Shown here piece after piece: positions 26,036 to 33,597 of a stretch of DNA of 64,000 bases. The position numbers and the translations under genes are program-made. Origin of the DNA: Paenalcaligenes sp050487225. Its GTDB lineage: Bacteria; Pseudomonadota; Gammaproteobacteria; Burkholderiales; Burkholderiaceae_B. The stretch is from positions 682,001 through 746,000 of the forward strand of contig NZ_JBKQGY010000001.1 of assembly GCF_050487225.1 (NCBI RefSeq), given 5' to 3'. The notes below the pieces were generated by a model. The model was not told the DNA's origin and made no database searches. It saw only the letters and a list, made by a program, of their open reading frames with translations. The number at the start of each line of letters is the position of its first letter. Position 1 is the stretch's first letter.

Positions 26036-27241
26036 ATGAAGCCATTAGGTACACCGCTAAGTCCTGCTGCAACTCGTGTCATGCTTTTGGGCGCAGGAGA
26101 GTTGGGTAAGGAAGTCATTATTGCCTTGCAACGTTTAGGCGTAGAAACCATTGCGGTTGATCGCTATGAGAATGCTCCTGGTCACCAGGTCGCACACCAC
26201 GCTTTTGTGACTGATATGCGTGATGCCAACGCGCTAACAGCACTCATTGAGCAAGTTAAGCCACACATTATCGTGCCTGAAATCGAAGCGATTGCTACCG
26301 ATGCGTTAGCAGCTGTAGAGGCTGCTGGTAAAGCGCGTGTCGTGCCTATGGCTCGCGCCACGCAACTGACAATGGATCGCGAGGGTATTCGTCGCTTAGC
26401 AGCTGAAACACTAGGCTTGCCAACCAGCCCCTACAAGTTCTGCAATACCTTGGATGAGCTCAAAGCAGCGATTCAAGACCACATTGGCTACCCGTGTGTG
26501 ATCAAGCCGTTAATGAGTAGCTCAGGTAAAGGCCAAAGCAAGATCAGTGGCCCTGAAGACATAGAAAAAGCGTGGAATTACGCCATGGAAGGCGGCCGCG
26601 TTAGCCAACAGCGCGTGATCGTAGAAGGCTTTATTGATTTCGATTATGAAATCACTCTATTGACTGTACGTAGCCTAGACGCTCAAGGCGCTGTGCAAAC
26701 CAGTTTCTGCGCACCAATCGGCCACAAACAAGTGGATGGTGACTATGTAGAAAGCTGGCAACCACACCCTATGAGCAAGACAGCGCTTGAGTCTGCACAA
26801 CATATTGCAGCGTCTATTACGCAAGATTTGGGTGGCCAAGGTATTTTTGGCGTTGAGTTGTTTGTCAAAGGTGACCAAGTGTGGTTTAGCGAAGTAAGCC
26901 CACGACCACACGATACTGGCATGGTCACTATGGTGACACAGCGTCAAAACGAATTTGAACTGCATGCACGTGCAATTTTGGGGCTTCCTGTTTCTACAGG
27001 CTTGTTGGCCCCTGGCGCTAGCGCTGTGATTTATGGTGGCGTAGACAGTAAGAACGTAACGTTTGATGGCGTAGCCGAAGCCTTGAGTATTCCTCAATCC
27101 GATCTACGCTTGTTTGGTAAACCTGAAAGCTTCACTAAGCGTCGTATGGGCGTTGCCTTGGCGTATGACGAAACGGTAGAAGCAGCACGTGAACGTGCGA
27201 AGAAAATTGCAGCAACAGTACGCGTAAGCGCTGCTGAATAA
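26036..27241 (+). CDS. purT: Formate-dependent phosphoribosylglycinamide formyltransferase
   Basis: An ATP-grasp enzyme that formylates GAR with formate and ATP in purine synthesis, about 401 residues from this start. It begins with an N-terminal VMLLGAGELGKEV motif, followed by the ATP-grasp region IKPLMSSSGKGQS and the metal-binding GIFGVELFVKGDQVWFSEVSPRPHD-type segment. The ATG at 26036 has CGGAG six bases upstream and gives the usual PurT N terminus; the longer frame from 25955 adds 27 atypical residues. A single gene, divergent from nadA. Confidence 0.95.
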   Translation: MKPLGTPLSPAATRVMLLGAGELGKEVIIALQRLGVETIAVDRYENAPGHQVAHHAFVTDMRDANALTALIEQVKPHIIVPEIEAIATDALAAVEAAGKARVVPMARATQLTMDREGIRRLAAETLGLPTSPYKFCNTLDELKAAIQDHIGYPCVIKPLMSSSGKGQSKISGPEDIEKAWNYAMEGGRVSQQRVIVEGFIDFDYEITLLTVRSLDAQGAVQTSFCAPIGHKQVDGDYVESWQPHPMSKTALESAQHIAASITQDLGGQGIFGVELFVKGDQVWFSEVSPRPHDTGMVTMVTQRQNEFELHARAILGLPVSTGLLAPGASAVIYGGVDSKNVTFDGVAEALSIPQSDLRLFGKPESFTKRRMGVALAYDETVEAARERAKKIAATVRVSAAE

Positions 27242-27250
27242 GCCAGACGA

Positions 27251-27285
27251 AAAAAAAGGCTGCCAAGGGAGGGCAGCCTTAAATC
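27251..27285. terminator. Bidirectional terminator between purT and the cytochrome operon
   Basis: AAGGCTGCC (27256-27264) pairs with GGCAGCCTT (27272-27280) around seven bases. Seven A precede it, making a U-run for the minus-strand cytochrome transcript; on the plus strand the tract is weaker. Confidence 0.75.
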
Positions 27286-27313
27286 TGGCTTGAAGGGAGA
27301 TTAATTTCTTATA

Positions 27314-28225
27314 TTAGTAACGTGCATCCTTTGGTTTTTTACCATTAGGCCAATCGTTCACTTTAGCGGCAAAGTCAGGTCTAGGCATGTGAGTGAAGTA
27401 CTCGGCGATATCTACTGCATCTTGATCGTCCAACACACCACCTTGGCCCCACGCACCATGATCTTCAACACTCATAGGCATGTTGTACTTAATGAAAGCA
27501 GCGGCTTTGTAAGTACGCGCCATACCTGCCCCAATATTGAACGACTCATCGCCCCATAGCGGTGGGAAGACAATATTGCCGCGCTCATCTTTTAGACCTT
27601 CACCGTCAGCACCGTGACAGGTTGCACATTGCGCAGCGTACAACGTACGACCGCGTTCAGTGTTAGGTACTAAGCTTTCATCCAAAGAGCCAGCGATAGG
27701 AATCTGTACTTTTTGACCTGGTTCAACGCCTTGTGCCAACCATTTCATGTAGTCCAGCATACCTACCATTTCAGCAGAGTCTACTGGCAAGGGTTTACCG
27801 TTCATGGAGCGCATGAAACACCCGTTGATACGGCCTGCTAAGTCCACCATTTTGCCGGAACGCGGCATAACTTTAGGGTAGCTCACAAAACTGTTGATGT
27901 AGTGCGCACCCAGTGGAGCTTTACCTTCGGCAATGTGACAACTATTACAGTTCATCATTGCACCCACGTTGTCAGGCAATAAGCGGCGTGTTTCATTCAA
28001 CAAGCGTTTGCCGTATAAAATGGATTCTGCGTTAGGCTCGTTTTCAATAAGCAGATCGGACGGTACTTGATACTGACCAATAACCTGCTTAGTTTCTACG
28101 TCAATAATAGGGTAGCTAACTTCTGTTGGGCCAGTCAGGGTAGGGCTGGCAAGGCTATACCAAGAAGCACCTGCAATACCAGCGATCGCCAAGGCTACTA
28201 CGGAAAGGGTTTTGGCTTTACTCAT
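27314..28225 (-). CDS. Dihaem c-type cytochrome, thiosulfate dehydrogenase (TsdA)-like
   Basis: A periplasmic cytochrome of 303 residues from this start, with a signal peptide. It has two haem motifs, CNSCH (residues 93-97) and CATCH (200-204). Between them is GRINGCFMRSMNGK; C136 falls where TsdA thiosulfate dehydrogenases have the unusual cysteine ligand of haem 1. PPLWGDESFNIGAGM resembles the TsdA second domain with a possible methionine ligand (M245). The ATG at 28225 has GGAG upstream and overlaps the preceding cytochrome gene by eight bases, so the two are coupled. Likely reaction: two thiosulfates to tetrathionate. Other small sulfur-compound chemistry is possible. Confidence 0.7.
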   Translation of the reverse strand: MSKAKTLSVVALAIAGIAGASWYSLASPTLTGPTEVSYPIIDVETKQVIGQYQVPSDLLIENEPNAESILYGKRLLNETRRLLPDNVGAMMNCNSCHIAEGKAPLGAHYINSFVSYPKVMPRSGKMVDLAGRINGCFMRSMNGKPLPVDSAEMVGMLDYMKWLAQGVEPGQKVQIPIAGSLDESLVPNTERGRTLYAAQCATCHGADGEGLKDERGNIVFPPLWGDESFNIGAGMARTYKAAAFIKYNMPMSVEDHGAWGQGGVLDDQDAVDIAEYFTHMPRPDFAAKVNDWPNGKKPKDARY

Positions 28226-29576
28226 GGCTGGCTCCTTCAGGAAGGATGTTAGGCGATTTTTTAGCAACGAACTGGCGGATATGCGCAACGTCTTCGGCTT
28301 GAACCTCAGGCGCTTGGTTAGTCCAGCTAGTTCGAATGAAATTCACTACATCAGCCACTTCCTGATCGCCCAAGTGACGGAAAGCAGGCATGGTGAATGT
28401 CATTGCATCTACTTCGTTTTCTGGCATGCGGCCACCTTCCAAGGTCACTTGGATGACAGACTGCGCATTGTTGGCAAATACTGCAGAGTTACCGGCCAGC
28501 GCAGGGAATATACGCGGCACACCTTTACCATCAGCACGGTGGCAGGTTACGCAGTGTTCAGCGTACAACCAAGCGCCTGGAGTCGTGTATTGACCATCCA
28601 ATTGTGCTTGGGTGGTGGTATCAGTCTGATGTGGGATCTCTGGGTTACGGCCTTTTACTGGAGGCAACGCTTTCAAGTATTGCGCCATAGCACGTTGATC
28701 TTCGGGGGTCATGTACTGAGTACTGTGCTCCACTACATCAGCCATCGCGCCAAACGCGGCTACTTTGTCTGTTCTACCAGTTGCGAAGAAGTCCACCAAC
28801 TCATCTTCTGTCCAACTTGCTAAACCACGACCTTCACCACGCAAGCTTTTTGCACGCCAACCGTCAATTACTGCACCAGACAAGAAGTCATCACCATCAT
28901 TCAGGCTTAATGCCAACTCTTGGTAAGCCAAGCCACGTGGGGTATGACAGGCGCCACAGTGGCCAGGACCTTGTACCAAGTATGCACCACGGTTTCTGAT
29001 GCTATCTACGGCATCATCCGCGATAAACTTTTGATCTGTAGGCGCAAACATCCATTGCCACCAAGCAACAGTCCAGCGCATTTGGAACATCTTAGGCAAT
29101 GTAGGCTCTGCATTTTCTTGTTTGACTGCAGGTACACCACGCATGAAGTACGCATACAGCGCGTTCATGTCGTCATCACTCATGATGGCGTAAGAGGGGT
29201 AGGGCATAGCTGGGTACAAAGCTGCGCCATCTTTACGCACACCGTGTTGTACAGCAGTTTTGAATTCGTCTAGGGTGTAGCTACCAATACCGGTTTCTAC
29301 ATCGGGAGTGATGTTAGTTGAGTAAATCGCCCCCAGCGGTGTTTGCATTGCCAGACCACCGGCATACTCTTTACCACCAGGAACGGTATGACAGGCCACA
29401 CAGTCGCCGGTACGGGATACATAGGCTCCTTGCTTGATGAGTTTTTCATCATCCAAGTTCAAGTTGCTCGCAGATGAGGACGTTATGCTACGTTGCGAAA
29501 GAATAAGCTGTGATCCGCCATAACCGACCCCCAGCGCAACCAGTGCAACAATCAGGGTTTTAGACAAGGCTTTCAT
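28218..29576 (-). CDS. Trihaem c-type cytochrome (alcohol/gluconate dehydrogenase cytochrome subunit-like)
   Basis: A periplasmic cytochrome of about 452 residues with an N-terminal signal or membrane anchor and three haem motifs: CVACH (about residue 60), CGACH (about 208) and CVTCH (about 346). This plan matches cytochrome subunits of membrane alcohol, aldehyde and gluconate dehydrogenases, which pass electrons to the quinone pool or oxidases. Here no flavin or PQQ subunit is adjacent; the partner is the TsdA-like cytochrome downstream, so it probably accepts electrons from that. The ATG at 29576 was preferred to a GTG two codons earlier. An FNR-like site lies about 110 bases upstream. Confidence 0.8.
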   Translation of the reverse strand: MKALSKTLIVALVALGVGYGGSQLILSQRSITSSSASNLNLDDEKLIKQGAYVSRTGDCVACHTVPGGKEYAGGLAMQTPLGAIYSTNITPDVETGIGSYTLDEFKTAVQHGVRKDGAALYPAMPYPSYAIMSDDDMNALYAYFMRGVPAVKQENAEPTLPKMFQMRWTVAWWQWMFAPTDQKFIADDAVDSIRNRGAYLVQGPGHCGACHTPRGLAYQELALSLNDGDDFLSGAVIDGWRAKSLRGEGRGLASWTEDELVDFFATGRTDKVAAFGAMADVVEHSTQYMTPEDQRAMAQYLKALPPVKGRNPEIPHQTDTTTQAQLDGQYTTPGAWLYAEHCVTCHRADGKGVPRIFPALAGNSAVFANNAQSVIQVTLEGGRMPENEVDAMTFTMPAFRHLGDQEVADVVNFIRTSWTNQAPEVQAEDVAHIRQFVAKKSPNILPEGASHE

Positions 29577-29582
29577 AAACAC

Positions 29583-30076
29583 TACCCATAATTAATAAAG
29601 AAATGTGTCAATTAACTTCAATGTCACACTCAATACTCATGGTATAGAGAGGCCATATGGGTAGAAACCCTTATCGAATTCATGTTTGATCTAGCGCAAG
29701 ACCTATATAGATAAGGCTATAACGACTCAAAAATCGTACGCTCAGGGCAACAAATACACTAAATAATCTATTGCTTTAGCACTTTGCTAGACTAAATCGT
29801 GTAATGACAATTTCGTGCTGAAAATCACTATAGGCTATTGATAATAAACTAATTTATTTGATTTAAGCTTATAATATTTCTTAAGAATACAGTTAAAACT
29901 CAAGCGAAGAAGCACCCAGAAATAGCCATTTTCCTGAACCAAAAGCACACGTAGAAATAGCACTAGATAACAACCGGTAAAAATAGCCTGAGCTGAAACA
30001 AAAAATGCTGATGTCTATCACGTCACTATGCGTCTGTGCGTTACCTCAAAGCACTCTGATCACGCGCTAACACCCA
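29583..30076. other. AT-rich intergenic region upstream of the cytochrome operon
   Basis: About 490 bases without a supported gene. It holds the cytochrome promoter with an FNR-like site at 29686-29699 and an A/T-rich stretch near 29820-29890. No small ORF, terminator or att-like repeat was found beside the integrase end. Confidence 0.5.
29686..29699. promoter_or_regulatory. FNR-like box upstream of the cytochrome operon
   Basis: TTGATCTAGCGCAA matches eight of ten fixed positions of the FNR consensus TTGAT-N4-ATCAA. It lies 110-123 bases upstream of the trihaem cytochrome start, consistent with oxygen-dependent control. Confidence 0.35.
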
Positions 30077-31267
30077 CTACCACTGAATTTTATGGTGTTG
30101 CTCTGTCTCTTGGTGTCTAGCGTCATCGGCTGAGTGCAAATAAATATTTGTAGTGCTCAATGACTCATGCCCCAAGTTATCGCGTACATAGCGTAAATCG
30201 ACCTGCTTATTCGCCATATGCGAACCTGCCGTGTGACGTAGCCAGTGGGCCGATGCTTGTTCTAGCTGTTGAGCTTGCCATTCATTATTTGGATTAGCAG
30301 CGCGGATTCTTTCCGCTGTTGCCTTAAATACCGATTTCACAATCCCATGTACGCCTGCCCGCGTTAACGGCCGCTGCTGATGACCTATAGGCAATAACAA
30401 GGGCGTAGTTTCCGTAGCAGTGGGGTGGGGCGGTAAGGATTTTTCACGCCTATAGCGCAATAGCTCTGCCATGAGTTCGGATGTGGCCGGCACAATACGT
30501 GTTTTATTGCCCTTACCAGTCACCTCTAGCCACCAACTGTCTACGCCATCATTGCCACGCCTACAAAAAAAGCCCGACATTTGGTTCTCAATCACTTCAG
30601 AAATCCGTAATCCGCACACATAGAGCAACGAGAACAACCAACGCAAACGGGCATAGTGTTCACGTTCCCTATCGCTTTCTTGGGGCAATGCGGTAATCGT
30701 ACGTTTTACCTCTAGCCAAATATCATCGTCTAAATAACGGCTAACACGAGGAGCGGCGTTACGAGCCCGCTGTTTGGTTAACGACAACGGGTTTCCGGCC
30801 AAGTAACCCGCAGCAACCAGCCAAGAAAACATGGAATTTAAGATGATGACCGCTTGCCGTTGGCTGGCTTGAGAGAGCGGTCCAGCAAACGGGCACCAGT
30901 CGGGATGTGATCTAGCGACTTTACGGCCGGCCGGCATTACCCAGTGTGCCGCAGGCTGCGGGTCAGTTAAAAAATACTGATAGAGCACAAGATCTTCGTG
31001 CGTGAGCGACGAAATAGGCTTGCGCAGGGTAATGGTGGCCCATAACAGCAAACGCTCAGCTTCTTTACGGTAATTACTGAAGGTGTGCGGGGAGTTAACG
31101 AAACGTGCCAGCCATGCCTTGATGGCATCGATGTCTGTGGTTGCACTAATCTGCGAACGGCCACCTACAGCTCTATTTGTACCGTTGCTGCCATCCATTT
31201 GCGCAGATCGCGGGAAATGCTCAAGGGGAGGGAAGCGCATAAGCGCTGTTGAGTGGCTGTCAGACAT
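30077..31267 (-). CDS. Site-specific tyrosine recombinase/integrase, intact
   Basis: A 396-residue integrase with a SAM-like core-binding domain (about residues 45-175) and a full catalytic domain. The active site is intact: R in CGLRISEV, K in GKGNKTRIV, HxxR in HWLRHTAG, H in NLGHESL and the nucleophile Y in TNIYLHS. It is transcribed divergently from a KfrA-like gene with 117 bases between, in which three palindromes lie. No other phage or plasmid mobility gene is nearby, and no flanking direct repeats were recognised, so it may act on a local chromosomal site or be what is left of an element. Confidence 0.88.
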   Translation of the reverse strand: MSDSHSTALMRFPPLEHFPRSAQMDGSNGTNRAVGGRSQISATTDIDAIKAWLARFVNSPHTFSNYRKEAERLLLWATITLRKPISSLTHEDLVLYQYFLTDPQPAAHWVMPAGRKVARSHPDWCPFAGPLSQASQRQAVIILNSMFSWLVAAGYLAGNPLSLTKQRARNAAPRVSRYLDDDIWLEVKRTITALPQESDREREHYARLRWLFSLLYVCGLRISEVIENQMSGFFCRRGNDGVDSWWLEVTGKGNKTRIVPATSELMAELLRYRREKSLPPHPTATETTPLLLPIGHQQRPLTRAGVHGIVKSVFKATAERIRAANPNNEWQAQQLEQASAHWLRHTAGSHMANKQVDLRYVRDNLGHESLSTTNIYLHSADDARHQETEQHHKIQW

Positions 31268-31290
31268 GATTTTCCGTATACCTATCTAGT

Positions 31291-31320
31291 AATTTGACAT
31301 TATAAGAGTAATGTCAAATT
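31291..31320. promoter_or_regulatory. Perfect 12-bp inverted repeat between integrase and KfrA-like genes
   Basis: AATTTGACATTA (31291-31302) and TAATGTCAAATT (31309-31320) pair perfectly around six bases. It lies 24 bases upstream of the integrase start and 65 bases upstream of the KfrA-like start, a likely shared operator. Confidence 0.65.
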
Positions 31321-31327
31321 TCAATCA

Positions 31328-31357
31328 ACAATAATTGTGTTCTTAACGTATTACGTT
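31328..31357. promoter_or_regulatory. Two further short palindromes before the KfrA-like gene
   Basis: ACAAT-A-ATTGT (31328-31338) and AACGT-ATT-ACGTT (31345-31357) follow the larger repeat. They may be weaker binding sites of the same regulator, although the sequences differ. Confidence 0.35.
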
Positions 31358-31384
31358 GTATTATCAATTATCGAATAAGGAATA

Positions 31385-32428
31385 ATGATGAATACAGCAA
31401 ATACCAGCGAAATAAGCCTAAATACCGAGGTTGAGGCACTTAAAGAGCGTTTTTCAAACACGCAAGAGCTATATAGGGAAGTCTGTGCGTTGTTATTCTT
31501 CCGATACGGCACTACACCCACGGCTAACAAGCTGTATCAGCTAGTGCGTAGGGGCAGCATGAGCGCACCATCACAGGCATTGGTCACGTTCTGGGAAGAG
31601 TTACGCGAAAAAAGCCGTACACGCATCGAACATCCTGATCTCCCCGAAACACTCACCTCTGCTGCCGGTGAGCTTATTGCCACCTTGTGGCGTCACGCTC
31701 AGGAAGCTGCGCAAGCGTCTTTAGAAACATTTAAGGCTGAGGCACAGGTCATGGTTGATAACGCCAGAATGGATGTGGCGGCGTTTGAGCTAGAGCGCGA
31801 TAGAGCCTTACAAAGAGAGCAAACTACGCAACAATCCCTTGCCGCCGCAGAACAAGAAATCATTAGCTATAGAGAAGAATTAGCTGCTGCTAATGAAGCC
31901 AGACTGGCGCTAACCAAGGCTATAGAGCAAGCTCAGCACGATAACCAGACCTTGCAGCAGCAGTTGCACGACGTCAGAAAAGAGTTCAGTACAGAATTGG
32001 AAAAACTGCATCACGCAGCACAGCTGTCCGAAACACGTTCCAGGGAGACAGAAAAACGCCTTATGCTGGATTTGGACAGAGAAAGACTCGCTGCCGTTAA
32101 AGCTCAACGTGAAACCGATGCTGTACGTGCAGCAGCCAAAGCTTCTGAAGCGCAACAACAAACAGCGTTAAAAGAAGTAGAACAACAACTACAAAGCAGC
32201 CAACATGAGTGCGGCAAGCTTGAAGGCGCCTTACAAGCCCTACACCTTAGCCTTGAGCGCTCTGATACTGAGCTCAAATCCTTATATCAACAAGCCGCAC
32301 AGGCAAAAGCCGAAATAGCCACACTGAGAGAGCAACAGAAGCCAAGCCATCAGCAGAAACCAGCCAAACGCAAAGGCATGAAAGTGCTAGAGGGCAGGGG
32401 ACGACGCTCGCCTACCGCTAAGCCTTAA
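31385..32428 (+). CDS. KfrA-like DNA-binding protein with long coiled coil
   Basis: A 347-residue protein. The first ~120 residues resemble the KfrA N-terminal DNA-binding domain (LFFRYGTTPTANKLYQLVRR, then a wing region near SMSAPSQALVTFWEEL). Residues ~125-325 are an almost unbroken coiled coil rich in Glu, Gln and Ala, and the last 25 are basic (KPAKRKGMK and later). Plasmid KfrA proteins autorepress their own promoters and form filament-like assemblies that help plasmid stability. A chromosomal copy divergent from an integrase suggests it controls the integrase promoter. The start has AAGGA upstream. Confidence 0.8.
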   Translation: MMNTANTSEISLNTEVEALKERFSNTQELYREVCALLFFRYGTTPTANKLYQLVRRGSMSAPSQALVTFWEELREKSRTRIEHPDLPETLTSAAGELIATLWRHAQEAAQASLETFKAEAQVMVDNARMDVAAFELERDRALQREQTTQQSLAAAEQEIISYREELAAANEARLALTKAIEQAQHDNQTLQQQLHDVRKEFSTELEKLHHAAQLSETRSRETEKRLMLDLDRERLAAVKAQRETDAVRAAAKASEAQQQTALKEVEQQLQSSQHECGKLEGALQALHLSLERSDTELKSLYQQAAQAKAEIATLREQQKPSHQQKPAKRKGMKVLEGRGRRSPTAKP

Positions 32429-32502
32429 ACCATCCATGCCATCTCAAAAGCATTTACCTACTAAGTAGTCCATACCCTTACAACGCTTTATAGAGCGGAC
32501 TT

Positions 32503-33099
32503 ATGTTTACTGTTGATACGCTACGTAGCCTATTAGAACCTTTCGGACAATTACGATCACAATCACCATCAGAATGGACTGGTCAAAGCGATTTACCTGC
32601 GCCCATAGCTGATTTTTATCAGCAAGTAGGGCCTTTGGGGCATACCTACTACGAGAATGTAGGCCCAGTAGGTTGCACACTAACCGTAGGAGGCAACCCA
32701 GTATGCATCCCTCCACTCAGCAAACTTGCCGCTTTACAAGCAGGCTACGCTTGGTCAGAAACCCCCGCTCAGCCATTGGATGATTGGAATCCCAATTGGC
32801 TAGTGATTGCTGAACAAGGTGGTGATCCATTCATTTATGACAAGACAACAGGGCATGTATTATTTGCTTTTCATGGCGCAGGCTCATGGAAGCCAACCTT
32901 CTTTACTAAAAACCTCACTACTGCAATAGGAGCATTGGCGACGGTTGCTACAAGTTATTGCTGCTTGGATGAAGATCAGTTTTTCGACGAGGCACTCTTA
33001 GATAGCGGTTTGCAATGCATTACGGATGACTTGGCTAACGTCGTGGGAGGGTTAGCTGAGGCACAACGAATGTTGGATGCATGGGAGTACGAACAATAA
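32503..33099 (+). CDS. SUKH (SMI1/KNR4)-like protein, possible orphan immunity protein
   Basis: A 198-residue soluble protein. The centre (WNPNWLVIAEQGGDPFIYD, about residues 92-110, then TGHVLFAFHGAG) resembles the core of SUKH-superfamily proteins, many of which are immunity proteins against polymorphic toxins. No toxin gene is next to it, so it could be an orphan immunity gene or have another role. It lies in the small accessory islet after the KfrA-like gene. Family placement is by eye and moderate. Confidence 0.55.
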   Translation: MFTVDTLRSLLEPFGQLRSQSPSEWTGQSDLPAPIADFYQQVGPLGHTYYENVGPVGCTLTVGGNPVCIPPLSKLAALQAGYAWSETPAQPLDDWNPNWLVIAEQGGDPFIYDKTTGHVLFAFHGAGSWKPTFFTKNLTTAIGALATVATSYCCLDEDQFFDEALLDSGLQCITDDLANVVGGLAEAQRMLDAWEYEQ

Positions 33100-33597
33100 A
33101 AACTAGCTCTACTATTTTCTGCACAAAGCTGTCTATAGCCGCATGAAATTTCGTTGTTTCACTACTAAATTTGTTATGAAAATAACATTTTGAAAACAAT
33201 TATTGTCGTGTTTATTTTTAGTGTTATGAGTGGTAATTAGGGTCGATCTTTAACAGTTTTTTTCAATAAACTCATGTAGTTCTATCGCTTTTGAAGAAAT
33301 CACCTCATCGTTGGAGAGAGCACTAAAGAGCATATCTTTATTGAACAATGTTAGCCATCGCACCACTATAGAATCATGAGTTGTATTCATTCCTGTGCAA
33401 ACCTAAGTTGGCACATGGTGGTGTAAACAAAGGCCCCATATATCTCACAGGCAGACAGATAGCTAAATAGATATGAGATTACGCATGCGCGCTAGCTCGC
33501 CATGCTGTAGCCAAGAAGGCGGCCAGACAAATGTCGCATCACATGTGGTTGTATCTGTCTCTGGGATAAAAATACATGCATAGTAGATGGAGAAGTC
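33100..33597. other. Long leader region before autotransporter 1
   Basis: About 500 bases without a clear gene apart from a possible 46-codon minus-strand ORF (33250-33390). It must hold the promoter of the first autotransporter. No hairpin terminator or homopolymer phase-variation tract longer than seven was seen. Confidence 0.5.
33250..33390 (-). CDS. Possible small gene or gene remnant, 46 residues
   Basis: A short open frame starting at ATG 33390 with AGGA directly before it, too close for an ideal ribosome site. The product is soluble and acidic, beginning MNTTHDSIVVRW and ending EFIEKNC, with natural-looking amino acid use. An in-frame stop lies five codons upstream of the start. I do not recognise the family. 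It could be a real small protein or the 3' end of a lost gene. Confidence 0.3.
   Translation of the reverse strand: MNTTHDSIVVRWLTLFNKDMLFSALSNDEVISSKAIELHEFIEKNC

Noticed and set aside
30077..33099. A complete prophage or integrative element
   Set aside because: Only an integrase and a KfrA-like gene are present; no structural, replication or transfer genes and no flanking direct repeats were seen.
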